A DNA stretch of 64,000 nucleotides from Sanderia malayensis (GCA_013076295.1 RQOL01000660.1:5456001-5520000), one strand, 5' to 3'; counted from the first letter of the stretch, positions 47,408 through 60,528 are shown. A program made the numbers and translations. Notes: generated by a model from the letters alone, not told the origin.

Positions 47408-47607
47408 CAGTGGCGTAGATAGATGAGGTCAGGGGAGCGAAAAACCCCCCTGTAGAGCTAAACTGCCGTTTTGTCGGAAAATTGCTGATCTTTTCGGAAA
47501 ATAAATATCTTCTATTGAAGGAACAAAAATGCTTAGGTATTAAATTTTTGTCGGAAAATCTGAATTTCTCGCCCCCCCCCCTATGAAGTTTCCTATCTAC
47601 GCCATTG
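47408..47607. mobile_element. hAT-like MITE
   Basis: 200 bp with ends CAGTGGCGTAGATAG and CTATCTACGCCATTG, one mismatch. Internal TTGTCGGAAAAT segments match the element at 33578. A clean 8-bp target duplication was not found. Confidence 0.75.
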
Positions 47608-47683
47608 CAGGTGGCTCTTGTTTGGTTGTTGTTGTTGTTAGCTATAGTCGCAAAAGTATGACGTATGACGGTTGTGTGGAGTA

Positions 47684-48020
47684 CCGTATTTCCTCGATTA
47701 AACGCCCCGGGGCGTTTATTAATCTCGGCACTTTTTGAGGGGGCGCCTAATCGAGGGGGGTCATTATTCGAGGGGGGGCGTTTATTAGAAAGTACAAGAT
47801 CACAGGCTCTGTCACTTGGTCCAGAAAAATAGGAAATGGTTTAGTTGAGCCTTGTTTTATCGAGTAACAACGTAGAAAATGAAAGTCGCCATGGTTTTGC
47901 ACAAAGAGGGGGCGTTTAATCGAGGGGGGCGTTTATTACAAAAGCTTGCAGCATAAGGGGGCGTTTATTCGAGGGGGGCGTTTAATCGAGGGGGGGGGGC
48001 GTTTAATCGAGGAAATACGG
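47684..48020. mobile_element. Family-B MITE, full-length
   Basis: 337 bp with ends CCGTATTTCCTCGATTAAAC and inverse, flanked by TA. The interior has many repeats of GGGCGTTTAATCGAGG, so it is largely made of sub-terminal repeats. Confidence 0.88.
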
Positions 48021-48454
48021 TATAAGTCCAGGTCAGTGCGCCCGACTTCGATAAGATAATTGTTGTTTTGATTGACAATACATTTGCATAACACATAAGA
48101 CACTTGCCTAGGCCATGCAATTTTCAGACAAGCAGACAACTGGTAGCCTGAAATCGATGTTGCTATAATGTTGATCACGAACATTGAATATAATGGACGC
48201 ACGGAAGGTTATTGTTCCGTTTTAAACTGGATTTTTAATTGAAATCGTATGCGAAACGTTTTATTTGCCCTGGAAGAACTGAATGCGAAAAATTCATGAC
48301 GTTCACTGCGAAGTGTCAAAGGACATTCTATCCATATCGAGTACTTTTCGTTGAGATTCGCAATTCGCAAACAACTTTGTTCAAACGTGCATTAGTCATT
48401 TTCCAGACAACAGTCTAGACAGTAGAAGCCATCTCATTAGTAACAAAATCAAGT

Positions 48455-51400
48455 ATGGCTGGTAAGAAAACTTCATCTTGTTAGAATTCTAGACAGTTTT
48501 ATTCCAATCTGAATTTTCAACGCACCGAGATCGAGGAGTATATTGCTGACTTTTCACCCTCACTCTTGTTTGTATAAGGTTAAGTAGAGTTTCGATATAT
48601 TGCATGACAGTTGAAAGGTCAGGATATTTGATTCATAGACATCCTTGTTCTCTTTATTAAACCATATTACAACAGATCCATCGTCAGACGACCTTGATTC
48701 TGGTAATCAGCAGAGTGGTGGAAGGCTGCGGAAAAGAGTTAAAACTGTCAAAGAGTGAGTACATTTTGTGATATTTTACAATTTTTAAGTAATTACTACC
48801 ACTTAGAATTACTTAAAAGTAATTACTAACACTGCTATAATACTTTATGAAAGAAGTAATCATAATGACTTTCAAATGGTTGTGAAATACGGCAATTTCA
48901 TTTTCCATCAGCTTGTTCTTCTTCGCTTTAGTTTCAAAACTAAATCAGACACTGCACTTCATTCTTATGTGTTGATTAAATTAAGGGTTGCCCTTTTAGT
49001 TCTTTCTCCCATGGGATTACATTGGAATTGAAGGAACATCAGGTCAAACTTATGTGGAATCCATTTGGAAAATTTTCAGCATATGTTGTTTAAGTTATCA
49101 TAGATTGAAAAAAGGCTTCCATCATGTGCTTCTTGCCCTGACGTATGTAATTGTCCTGTAACCCTGCTTTTTATATCTGAAAAACTAAAATCAAAACTAC
49201 TGTGATATCAGTTAATACCCACCAAGTAGATTTCAAGCCTATATATTTCATCTAATATTTATGTACTGCATTTATGTACTGCATTTGTGTACTGCATTTT
49301 TATTTTTGTGCTCAGACTAATATTGCTTTTATTTTCAGGGAGGACACTGAAGAAGATACAGATATGATTTCCTTGGATGCTTCTGGGGGGAAAATGTCAA
49401 AGTAATTTTCAATATTCAATTTTGCTATGTTTCTTTTCTAATGTAGCTGTGATTTAATCAACACTGAAGCCTTACTTAGTTTACTCTTGCTTGCATGGAA
49501 AACATGCCCCAGTCTTATTGATTATTGAAAATTTGTTCCACCACCCCGGCTTGATATAACCCATCCTGTTTAATGTTTTCTGGCAATTCGCATTTCTGAT
49601 TCCTGATTTGTGTAAATTATGTGAATGACAAAACTTGAGATGAAAATGCTTCTTGAGTTGCTTACAGTAGTAGCACCTCTAGATTTTTAATGTTAAACAA
49701 GTTCCCTTACTGTACATTCTGACTTCCCTCCCTTCTTGTTGCTTTTGGAGACCCTCAACCCCCTATTTATTTGACTTCCCACCTATTAGTTGTTGAGGAT
49801 TCCCCCTATCTATTTTTATTCCTCCATTTGTTTACTATGCACACACAAGAATATATATATGTTCAATTTCAGATATGAAACCAAAGATCAAACCAAGGAA
49901 AGATTTGCAAGGTATGATTTGTTAAATGAAGTCATCATATTATAAACATATGGGCATTTATTATGAGACTCAAATGGGACAAGTACTGAGCAAATTTTCC
50001 TGAGAATTATCTTTCCTGAGAATTATCTTTCCTGAATTAACAGTGGTGCAGCCAGAAATGAAAATTGAGGAAAGTTTATTTATAATGCACATGTTCTTAT
50101 AAGATAAGAAGAATTTGGCCAACTAAATTTGCTGAAATTTTGTATCTTTCTTGACAATATTCAGAATTACAACTATTTGTGGATACTATTTATGCATATA
50201 TGTAAATTAACATACACAGTGCTTAGAAGGTAAATTGAGTTTATATTGTAGCTAAGAGCTTGTAACCTTTTTTCTTGTTTGTTTATGATTTTTGTGTCAT
50301 TACCTGCAGGGAGAATCATAGTGAAATTGAACGTAGGAGAAGAAACAAAATGAATGCATACATAAGTGAACTCTCCGACATGGTACCATCTTGCAATGGT
50401 TTGCCAAAGAAACCTGATAAATTAACAATCCTTAAGATGGCTGTCACCTACATCAAATCTTTAAGAGGTGAGATTATTTCACTTTTAATTATTAAAGTCA
50501 AGTCACACCATGAGGAATAAGTGTTTTTATGCTAACAAGTGTGAACTATTTGCCACGCATCTTTTGTAGCAATCAATCAGCTACTTATAAATTCTATTTT
50601 GATTTTGTCAGGTGGTTCTCCTCCTCCAACTGAGGGCAGTGCAAAACCATCCTTTTTGTCTGACCAAGAGTTGAAACATCTTGTTCTTGAGGTATTGCAG
50701 TCTTATTTGAATGCAAATTTATTTATGATAGTACAAATTGCTTTTAACAATATCTATTTTGATTAAATTTGTTCTTTTGTAACTTTGCTTTTTCACTATT
50801 TTTCCCCATTGCTTCACTACTATTTCACGTACATTTTGATTTTCATTTTTGAAACATTGTGATTTTTACATCACTCTTTGCAAATTATCTACAAGTTTTA
50901 TCAAGATCAAGTTCTGTATAAAAATTCTAGCAGCTGCTTTCCAGTTATAAGTTAGTTTTCAAATGCGAGGAAGCCCCAAGCTTTTGATTAACTTTTAGAT
51001 TTGGCTATTTTAGGAGCTAATTTATTAATTCCAGTTTCTCTTTCAGGCTGCCGATGGGTTCTTGTTTGTTCTTGCCTGCAGCACTGGCACTGTTGTTTAT
51101 GTTTCTGATTCAATCACTCCAGTTTTGAACATGTCGCAGGTTCAACCTTAAAAGACCTTGCCTTTTAATATCTGTGAAAGTAACTTTATGCTCCTCAAGC
51201 TTTCAGGAAATGTGAATACAAAAATAAGAAACAGAATAAGGAACACCTTAGGCTGAAAATATACTGAAAAATAAAAAAACCTCAGGCTGAAATTAGGGCC
51301 AAGTGTTGATAACTGAAAGTTTTGATACTTTGTTAGTCAGACCTGATTTGAATTAAGTTTCTCTTGTTTCCAAGTATGTTTTTCGATCAGCTCAGACATG

Positions 51401-54400
51401 TTTTCACTTTTCACGTCTTAGATTGATTGGATGAATAAATCAATATATGATCTTGTGCATCCAGAGGACAGAGAAAAAGTGAAAGACCAACTTGGAACAG
51501 AAATCAACAACGAAACAAGAATTTTGGATTCTAAAAGTATGTCATCTTACTTGTTAGATGTGACACTTGGGTAGTTCGCATCCTTGCAGTAAATCAGTTT
51601 GATGCAGCACAAATAATATTTATAAATATAGGCGAAATATTTGATTCCCTTTTTAAAAAGATTACAGAAATAAACAGCCCAGGAATGGAATAAATTGAGA
51701 ATCTTTATAAAGAAGATTCAATAAAGGCCAGCTATTAGAAAGTATTCAATATAAACATAAGGTTAAAAAATAATGTAAGCTAAATAAAGTTAAATCGCAA
51801 CTAATGCATGTGCAGTTGTGTTATTCCAATGACATATTTTTTCCTGTCCTCTGTAAATGTTCCTAAAGAACTACCCTCATAAAACATATCTTTAGAATTC
51901 AAACCTATCTATTCAATCTGTTTTCAAAGGTGTTCGAATTATGGAGGGCTAACTGCACTGACGATAATCGAATTTTTTGTTCTATCGACTCGAACCCTGC
52001 CAGGGGCGCACATCAAGTTATTTGGGTGGGGAGGTGCGAGCATTAGTTGGACCGACATTCATTGAAATTTTTTTGGGGACCGATTTGGGGTAATTCTTTA
52101 AAATAGCAATTCAGTGAGTTTTGTTCTGCATGCAGCCCCCCTGATGCGCGCCCCTGAACCCTGCTTCCACGGACTCGATTTTGTACCATAAAAATCATTT
52201 TTATCTTGGAAGTAAACGCAACGAAGTTTTTCGACGATAGCAACTGAATATATTATGATCATTGTCTTTCTTTTTCATTTCAGCTGGAAGTGTACGAAAA
52301 GATGCCCTTCCAGGTAGACGTTGTTCGCTGTCTGTCTAAAATCTTATCAGATCAATACATTATCAGATTATTACATTATCTGGAAAATGACAGAGGCATA
52401 GAAATGCATCTGTCATTTTCCTGACCACAAGACACTTGAATTCAATAGTGACAGCTTTATTTTCCAGGTAAACTCAGTATTGGCTCGAGGCGAAACTTTA
52501 TAATCCGGATGAGGTGTGGAAAGTTTGACGTTGGAATTGACGATCCCGATTCAAGAATGCACGAAATTAAAAATCGATGCAAAGAGAAGAGGAAAGAATA
52601 CGACGGGGAGGAATATGCATTCGTCCATTGCACTGGTTACGTACCGGTAATAGTCGCAGTTTTCTATTGTTTCATTTAGGATTCTTATGATTTGTATACC
52701 GTATTTCTTCTAATAAACGCCCGGGCGATTATTAAATATATTGTAAAATTGGGTGGGCGCTTATTAGATAGGGGTGCTTTAAAGAGGTGGGCGCTTATTT
52801 CACAATCCTGAAATTTTATACTCAAGCAACATCAAAAACAAAAGAATAATCTTATATAGTTCCGAATGTTATTCAATATCAAGCAGTCTAGATCAACTTC
52901 AACTGCTGATCTTGACTGGAAATACGGTACTTCTTTAATTTTGTGTCATGTCTCTCAACTCAGTTGATGAAGAAAGTGGAACAAATAGATTAATAGTTAA
53001 ATGATTTTCTGATATAATTAGACCCATTTCGGTTGAAAATGCACAAGAGTGGGACATTTAATATGGTTTTGAGTTTTTAAGGCCGAAATTGAACATTTTG
53101 TAAAAAAAATAAGAGGAAAACATAGTTTGACTTTGCAGCTTTTTCTACCACCCTCCAGTTTTTTATCATGTCTAGGGCAAGAATTCCACATAAATACTCC
53201 TAAAATATTTATGTAGAATTCCACATAAATACTCCCAAAATATTTATATTGATTCGGTATTGATCCGGTTCGGTAATCAATTGTTTTACCCCCCTCTCCC
53301 CCCAGTGACATCACTGTTTCAATGTTTCTATCTACAATTGATATTGGATTCTTTGGTAAATTTTTGCTTTGGTCACCCGAAGTGGCGCTTATCATGCAAC
53401 GACAACCTAACCAAAACAGACATTGGTGAAAACCTTTCAATTACCTTGTATAGTAGAGTCATTGACGATGCTTTAATTTGTTTTCAGAGCTTTTCACCTT
53501 CAATGATGCAAGATCTTGATGCAGATGAAAGCAATTGCTATTTAGTATGCATCGGAAGAATGCAATCTACTGACATGGCTTCATCGAAAGACAATGATGC
53601 ACACACACCCGCTACTGAGTTCATTACAAGGCATACAACAGATGGTAGATTCAGTTTTGCTGACAAGGCGTAGGTTTCAATCATAGTTCCTTGTGTTTGT
53701 ATCTGGTTTTTAATTCTTCTGTCGAATTCAACCGCTTTCGTCAGACAGTCAGAAAGTGACATATTTTTTGGAAAGTGGGTGGTCATGGTGTCCCACATTT
53801 CCTTATCTTTTGTTGTTTGCAACTAATAAATAATGCAATTACAAATAGAGTAGGAATACAAATAATAATTTGTATTTCTACTATATTTCTGCCTATCAGT
53901 TGCTTGCTCATCCGATTCTTTAAACTTTACAGTAGTGTCTGTCTTTAGTAAGTAAGATACGAATATTTATACTGGATAGTCATTTTAGTTGTGGGACAAC
54001 TGTTATCAATGTGGTTCCGATTGGTATAATTCCCTCAGAAATTCCCCGTTCTCATTTACTGACCTCAGAAGGATGGACGGCTGAGGCGACTGACGGCTTT
54101 TAGTTCGCGATTCCGACCGTACCTGGGCTCGAGCCCATGAAGGTCACCCTTCAAAGATGTGAGATCCAGGGCCCTAACCATCATGCTACACAACCGTTAA
54201 TTCATTTGTTTCCTGCTCTTTCTCTTCCCTCCAATGCGTTGAGACAATATTCGTTTTCCAGGCTGTTTCTTTCTCATTTGTTTTAAAAGTCGAGGCCGTC
54301 TTTTCCTGAGCTTTTTCATTTGGCACATTTGCCAGCCAGGACATTCTCACGATTCATCTATAAAACCACAATTCAATGGCTTAAACAGGGTAAAGGTTGC

Positions 54401-57400
54401 CAACCATATAATCCTATTAAGAGGGAACAAACAATGATAACTTTGTATAATGAATATCCATTGTAACAAATTAGTTTTCTCATTCCTAAAATTATTTTCA
54501 GTCAAATCTGCATAGTTCGAACTCGTGTAATTCGAACTTTATCTGACACATTAAACTAAGCATTTTTTAATTTGGTATGGAAGTTTTGGGGTTTTAGCAC
54601 TGAAAGTTTGTTATTTTTTTCTATTTTTGGGACCTAAAATTACCTTATTGTTTTGAAGTTGAACATTTTTGTACGGATGAACCCAGATCGTTACGAAAAA
54701 AGTCCAGATCAAAGTCAAAAGTTGAATCTTTTCCAAACAAAAATTCATAAAATTTTGATATTTACTGAGGTCATGCCGGGCGCAAACTGAAGTCAGTGGA
54801 CTCTTTTTTAGAATGGAAATTTTACAGTTTCTTAATTTTTTACTATTAATTAATTTTAATTTTTGATTTTAACACCTTGGCCATTCTAGCTCTAAACGAG
54901 TTTCTTATATCAAAAGACGCGAATTGCCAACTCACACCAGAAAAATGCCCATTTCTCTCGATGTTTTGTGTTATTTTTTTGTTAACATATCAAAACGCTT
55001 TCCATTTATTTATTTAGGGTATATGAAATTCTTGGTTACAAGCCGATGGAACTGTTTGGAAAAAACTGCTACGACTTTTATCATCCAGATAACCAAGAAG
55101 AAATGTTTTGCAATTTTAAACAAGGTAAATTCACTTGATATTCAGCATCGAATTCTTTTGCGATCACGTTTGCAAAATTGAAGCTATTATTCAAAGTTTC
55201 ACAATTCAGCTATATTTAGCGTGTATTTAATGTATTCAGCGTGTAATTAGCGTGCATTGTATATTGTGCACGTGCGTGACTTTGCGACGATTGCCAATTG
55301 AACCAGCTGGTTACTTGCGTGCACGCAAATATCTCCAGTATATTGATCGTAGTTCCAAGCACGCAATTTAACTCACGCAAAAGTTGTTTGTTTACCCAAT
55401 TAAATAATTAAAATTGAGAATTGCAAGCTATTTCCAAAGATCTGACAATACCCCCGATTCGCATGTTATTAAAACGAAGCATCTTTATTTATCACACTGA
55501 AATTTTCACATAGCGATGCGCCATTGCGTCCCGATTGAACGATACGATCTTGTTGATCTTCTTGACTGTCAACCATTCTCTTCAATCTTCTCACTACATT
55601 TTAACGTCTTTTTCATATCAAAGTATCTGCGTTTCGTTCATTGCTCGTATCATTAGCTGTTATCGGAACACTGTTTTATTTAAGTAAGTTTATTTGCGTT
55701 ATCTAATCCAACCCGTTTTTGCAGTACTGGCACAGAAAGGACAGCCTCTGACTGCGAAATTCAAGTTCAGGCACAAGAATGGAGAATACGTTGTTATCAG
55801 GGCGAGCTGCTACAGTTTTCAAAATCCCTATACCGATGAACCAGAATGCATCATTTGCACGAATAGCCCCGTCAGGTAAAATTACTGTCAAATCTGCATT
55901 GTTCGAACTCGGGTAGTTTGAACTCTATCTAATTCGAACGAAATTCTCCGTCCCTTCAAGGATCACTAATGAACCAGTTCTTATAAAACAAACATCTTTA
56001 TTTCGAACTTTTTGTAATTCGAACATTTTTACGCTTCCCCAGGGTGTTCGAATTAGACAGAGTTGACTGTATACCGATGGTTCTTACATGTAGTATATGG
56101 ACGTTTGTATATATTTTGTTTGTCATGTTCACACACGGCCCTGCGGAGGAGTTGTTGTTGTTGTTGTTGTTGTGTGTGTAGAACCAGCCTTGCTGCACAA
56201 TGCCCAGGTTTTGCCTCTGCGGAGGAGGACACGGCAGCCGTTGCTCAACCGATATAGCCGTTGGCTGTTGCTGTTGTGAGCTATACTACGACTGTGTGTC
56301 TAATGTAGAACCTCATGGTTGGATTTTAGGCCGTAAATGTCATGCTCTGTTGTTGAGATAAGGCTCGTCGATTCATCGTTTTTATCAATCCCCAAATATT
56401 ACTAGCACCCAGTTATCCAAAGATATTAATAAGCGATTGAGCTGTGCATATGTCAATAACCCGGGTGTTCTTAGCTTGTGTTTTTTTACTGACTGTTGAA
56501 AGACATGCAAATTTTAACTAATTATATTCTTGTTCTTCGTTAGAAGTAGAACAGAAAAAGGCCCATCTACAAAGTCTGATGACCCAATGTCAAGTCAAGA
56601 GGCCTCGCCAGGCTCACCTAGATACAATGACGTCACGTCAATGTTACAAGAACTGCCTGGTGTATTTCCATACTCTCAATCAGTCGTAGACTCAGGACGT
56701 AAGTACCAACGAGCCATGTATCAAGCCTGTTATTTTGACTAAGGTTTATTGCGTCTTGAGCGAGAATGTTCACGAGTGCGACGTTAAAGAGATATATTTA
56801 TCTCGTTCTGCGACGTTTAAGGCGATACTTTTATCATTACCAAGCAAGCCTCTCTCGAGAAATCTGGTATTTAAACGTCCTGCTCAAATCATAGTTAACC
56901 CTAATTGATTTGATAAGCTTTGAAGAGACAAACTCAGACATTTTCACTACCGTAAATCCTCGAATAAGCCTCCACCTTCGAATAAGCCCTCCCCTCGAAT
57001 AAGCCCCCATCCTGATAATCATTTGCAAGGATATTGAACCCAAGTTTCCAGACATTGAAGTTATTTAGTGAATGTATTGCAAATAACAACAAGTTTAAAC
57101 CAATAACTTTATTGATTGGCTGCATCGTATAGCTTTTATTTTGCTTAATATTGAACAATAATCAGACTAAAATTTAGTTTTTGCAAATAAGCCCCCGGGG
57201 GTTTATTCGAGGATTTACGGTACCAATGGAAATGGGTTTTCCACACAAGAACATTTTCTCTCAGTTTATTGTTTTCTGAAATGAAGATATATGCAGCTTC
57301 ATTATCATTTCCAATTGTCGAATTATATCAATGTATCAATGATGATAATAATTATTTTTAATTTTAATAAGGGTTCTCCCATGGAAGTGGCATGGCAGTT

Positions 57401-58884
57401 GGAATGTCCGGAGAAGTGAGTAAATTGAGTTGAATGATGTTTGCTCAAATTTCTGTTGCCTATCTTCAGTGTGGGTATTTTCTGGGGGGAGGGGGGCAAT
57501 TCGGGGAATCCCCTCGTCATTTAATAGAACAGATTTTCAACCTCCAATAGGTTTTCGATTATTGACGTTCAATTTCATATCTCTAGCTACATCTGCAACT
57601 ATATCTCTATGTATATCTCAATCTAAATCTGTAATTGACTGTAGCTATATCTCTTACTACATCTGCATATATATCTCTGTCTAAATGTATATCTCTATCT
57701 GCATGATTCACTTCAACTAATATTAAACACTGAGCCTGGGTTGGTTATGTTTCAGGTGGATGAAAGTGACAGAGGAAAAGGCGGCTCAAAGAGAAAGATG
57801 CCTGGACCTAAAGCTAAAAAGGTGACCAAACCAGTAAAAGTTGATTATGGGGAACCAGATGCTTCAGAACATATCCCCAACAACAACAGGTTTCTTCAGC
57901 AAAACCCATTCGGTGGTAAGTTTTTATGTCACGTAATCCTTTATTGACATGCCATTGTACATGGTGAAAGGATAGTTGTAGAGAGAAGGCAAACTTGTCT
58001 TGCAAGCTATGGTCTTATAATCAGTGATCTGCATTGGCACTGCAGTGATTAATATAACGTGCTTTTGAAATCTATTGGTCGGAGAATAGAAATCCAATGC
58101 GGCCATCGCAATTTCTGTTGCAATTTTATGATGTCAAATCAATGATGCGACATGGCGATATTATTTTTTTGAAGCAGTGAAATGAAGGGTTTTCGTGTAA
58201 TTTGTAGAGTGCCTATCTCGTCTATGTTGCCAGTGGTTATTGCTAGTGAATCTGTAATTTTCACCAGGGTCACTTAACATAGTTATTGTTTCATCAAATC
58301 CAGCTACAGATTTTAAATCCAAGCATCAAACAGAGTTAACACATTACAATGTTTAATAGTTCAGTTGCTTTGACAGATGTTATCTATGTTTAGATTTCTC
58401 GAACTCCCAAGCGGGAGAAATGCTCAAAGCGTTGGCAAGACGACGACAAGAGCAAACGCACGCCCCGCTCGACAAATCAAGTCCACAGTACGAACAAGGA
58501 ATGTACGGTTCGGGTCCGGGCTGGTCAGGTAGTGGACAGTACAGCTTACCGGGTGCGGATGGAGCGGCCTACGAGGGATACATGGAGACTAGCCACACGC
58601 CACAAGGAGGCCATCGTCAACAATCATCACCCTACAACTTACCGGTCAGTGAAATCAACATAGCCCGACAAATAATGCAATCGTCTGGAAGTCACGGTTA
58701 TGATCAAACTGTCCGGAGTGGAATGCCGTACGCTTCTTCATCAGCGGGTGGACCGGACATGCCTCAATCGAGTATGCAGACAATTAGCTCGACAAGCAAT
58801 GCACCGCAGAAACCAATGACATATCAACAACAGCAACAGCAAGGGTTGGAAAGATCAGACATGCGGTTCATGTATTACCAGTAA
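48455..58884 (+). CDS. ARNT: ARNT: bHLH-PAS partner of AhR/HIF, 17 coding exons
   Basis: Exons: 48455-48461, 48676-48754, 49339-49401, 49873-49911, 50310-50467, 50612-50691, 51047-51139, 51422-51536, 52284-52313, 52468-52646, 53488-53669, 55018-55124, 55725-55875, 56544-56698, 57372-57415, 57756-57915 and 58394-58884. All are GT-AG and keep phase, giving 710 aa. The bHLH has [14 protein letters not shown] and [20 protein letters not shown], then PAS-A ([20 protein letters not shown]), HCTGY, PAS-B ([20 protein letters not shown]) and a PAC-like part ending [17 protein letters not shown]. The C-terminus is Q/S/G-rich, as in activation domains. It is the general nuclear dimer partner of bHLH-PAS factors such as AhR and HIF. 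Exon 10 might end six bases earlier (52640); the GTTCAA donor after 51139 is weak. Confidence 0.95.
51929..51957. mobile_element. Short pogo-like MITE end fragment
   Basis: GGTGTTCGAATTATGGAGGG then CTAACTG resembles the right end of the 55885 element. It lies in ARNT intron 8. Confidence 0.45.
52001..52156. mobile_element. hAT-type MITE in an ARNT intron
   Basis: 156 bp with ends CAGGGGCGCACATCA and GATGCGCGCCCCTG (imperfect). It is flanked by the exact 8-bp duplication AACCCTGC (51993-52000 and 52157-52164). It ends about 130 bp before exon 9. Confidence 0.9.
52699..52927. mobile_element. Composite family-B MITE with RT-tail fragment
   Basis: TA-flanked, with left end CCGTATTTCTTCTAATAAAC and right end GGAAATACGG. 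The interior matches the reverse of 30110-30330, including the junction into the reverse-transcriptase tail (TTCAACTGCTGATCTTGACTG). It then jumps straight to the right end, so it is a deletion derivative of the 29380 element type. It lies in ARNT intron 10. Confidence 0.8.
54110..54196 (-). repeat. tRNA-derived SINE head
   Basis: On the minus strand CGGTTGTGTAGCATGATGGT begins a tRNA-like unit with an A-box (TAGCATGATGGTTAGG) and, 35-40 bases on, a B-box-like GGGCTCGAGCCC. It is related to the heads at 60-61 kb. ARNT intron 11. Confidence 0.65.
54500..54546. mobile_element. pogo-like MITE left-end fragment
   Basis: AGTCAAATCTGCATAGTTCG then AACTCGTGTAATTCGAAC matches the left end of the 55885 element; the rest is missing. 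ARNT intron 11. Confidence 0.6.
55885..56069. mobile_element. pogo/Tigger-like MITE, full-length
   Basis: 185 bp, TA-flanked, with ends CTGTCAAATCTG and CAGAGTTGACTG (imperfect inverse). Repeated TTCGAAC/GTTCGAA motifs lie inside. It inserted only nine bases after the 5' splice site of ARNT exon 13, leaving GTAAAATTA before it. Confidence 0.85.
56950..57220. mobile_element. TA-flanked MITE, family A, copy 2
   Basis: 271 bp, closely matching 8059-8330 end to end, with the same CCGTAAATCCTCGAATAAGC terminus and its inverse. It lies in the ARNT intron between exons 14 and 15. Confidence 0.9.
57571..57715. repeat. Dispersed imperfect ATCTGTATCTCTA-type repeat
   Basis: A degenerate run of ATCTGCA/ATATCTCT units, ending CTCTATCTGCATGATTCAC. 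The same sequence occurs inverted at 60951-61095, so it is a dispersed repeat and not only local slippage. ARNT intron 15. Confidence 0.75.
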
Positions 58885-60146
58885 CAGACGCACGTGAGAG
58901 TTGTATGTAAGTTGCTGTTGTTGAGATTTGTGCAAGGGATATCTCATTGCTGCGATTGTGCTTGCTTTAGTTTTAGCACAAGCGCTTCTCGCTTTGCAGC
59001 AGTTGTTTCAATTTAAAAATGTCGGTGCAATGGATGACCGCTGTATACTAGGATTTTAACGACATTTCCTGTCATTAATATATTATTATTATTGTGGGGG
59101 GATTGTCGATAGTTTAATCATTTAATCGTGTGGCATTGTGTCACATAAATGTATATATTAATGTAGAATTTTACTCGTTTTAAGGCGCTCCATGTTACGA
59201 GACAAGGAGACGATAACAGACATAATTTTACATTTTCGTACCGAGGAAGTCTTTCCCAGATAGAGTGGAGCCTACATGCATTGGACACCAGCGGGAGAAA
59301 TAGTTTTTCCTGTTAGGTGTCTGTTGTGTAAGGATTGATGTTATGATAGCCGTGACGATTTATGGAAAATTTTGGACAGAAAGGTTATTCCGTTGCACCG
59401 AAGCGTCCGTTTTAAAAAGATGTGAGGTGCTGGAGTTTTCAATTCGAGGTGGCATAGAATATGGTGAGATAGAATGTAGAAGGTACATATGTTAGTATGT
59501 TTTTATGGCAGAAACATTTAATTAAGTGCTGCACCACGCTTAGACATATATATTCACCTTTTGCTTGTAATGAATTTTTAATTTTTATGTAGTGGAATTT
59601 TTTTTTAATTTTTATTTTCTTATTTTCATCCATAACGCATTACCATTTAACGCTTGGCTTGATTCGCTATCGTGTAATTTAAGACAAATTGGATTGAAAT
59701 AAATGTGCAAATTGAATCCTGAAGAATAAGAACAGTAAGAACACCACTTGAATTGTGTGTTGTGGCTCCTTGGGGGCAGTGCGACAGGCCGACCCCGTAT
59801 GCGTGGGGGTCAAAACCTGTTGCATAAAAATGTGTTTTAATACTTTCAAGACAAGTTGAACTTATAGATAACAATAAGATTAATATCAGCATCGCTTCAT
59901 CTGCAAGAGAGTGAAGGTAGTTCTGCGGAGTGGGCAACCATTTATTAAATACTTTGAAAACAAATAAACTTCACCGGAGAGAACAAGATTGATAAAAACA
60001 TCTTTTTAATTGTCAGTTGCAGTAGGGTGGGGGTAGTTCCACGTGTTTGAACAGCGGAATTTGAAGTTTGAATTTAGTGTATATCCCGGTAGATTAGTTT
60101 TAATTTTCTTTAAACATAATACATACTAAAATAGCATCTATAAAGT
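58885..60146. other. ARNT 3' flank
   Basis: The 3' untranslated region follows the stop. A possible poly(A) signal AATAAA lies at about 59698, 810 bases past the stop. Nothing else was recognised. Confidence 0.4.
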
Positions 60147-60230
60147 TATCTGGTGCAATAGCGTTGTGGTAGTCTCACGAGGTGCAAGCATTAAAGTCTG
60201 CAGTTCGAGTCTGGTCTATACCTGGGCAGA
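60147..60230 (+). repeat. tRNA-like element 1, degraded
   Basis: A-box-like TAGCGTTGTGGTAGTC and B-box-like CAGTTCGAGTCTGG are spaced as in tRNA genes, but no clean cloverleaf could be drawn. Confidence 0.5.
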
Positions 60231-60302
60231 TTAATTTTAACTTTTTCAAACAAATTTAATTTCATAAAGCAGAATACGTATGACAGTTTCACCCTTTATA
60301 TC

Positions 60303-60375
60303 ATCGGTTGCAGTAGCGTGATGGTAGAGCTACGCGATGGAAACCGATCAGGTAAATGGTTCGAATCCAGGTACC
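60303..60375 (+). repeat. tRNA-like element 2
   Basis: ATCGGTTGCAGTAGCGTGAT opens the unit. A-box TAGCGTGATGGTAGAG and B-box GGTTCGAATCC are both good matches to polymerase III boxes. The acceptor stem is not obvious, so it is more likely a SINE head than a tRNA gene. Confidence 0.65.
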
Positions 60376-60456
60376 TGCAGTTGATGCTTTTAATGCTTTT
60401 CAAGCAATTTAAACTCACGGTAAGGAATAAGATTGGTTTTAGCAGTTTTTCAATCA

Positions 60457-60528
60457 TCGGTTGCAGTGGCGTGGAGGTTGTGCTGCGGGGTGAGCAACCG
60501 ACCAGGTAAGTGGTTCGAGACCAGGTGA
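60457..60528 (+). repeat. tRNA-like element 3
   Basis: The same ATCGGTTGCAGTGGCGTGGA opening and a B-box-like GGTTCGAGACC. It is closely matched, inverted, by the element at 61128. Confidence 0.65.

Larger units (their letters stand above)
42899..48454. other. Long intergenic region, no gene supported
   Basis: It holds the TCGCGAAA cluster at 44812, a hAT-like MITE at 47408 and a family-B MITE at 47684. The last part (about 48250-48454) should hold the ARNT promoter and 5' leader. A possible lone exon at about 45673-45735 (acceptor-like CAG, open frame THQWTSYYTNSAFW, then GTAAGT) could not be tied to a gene. Confidence 0.4.

Noticed and set aside
53260..53673. Separate 137-aa gene
   Set aside because: The real part is ARNT exon 11 (53488-53669), which joins neighbours in phase; the rest is intron.
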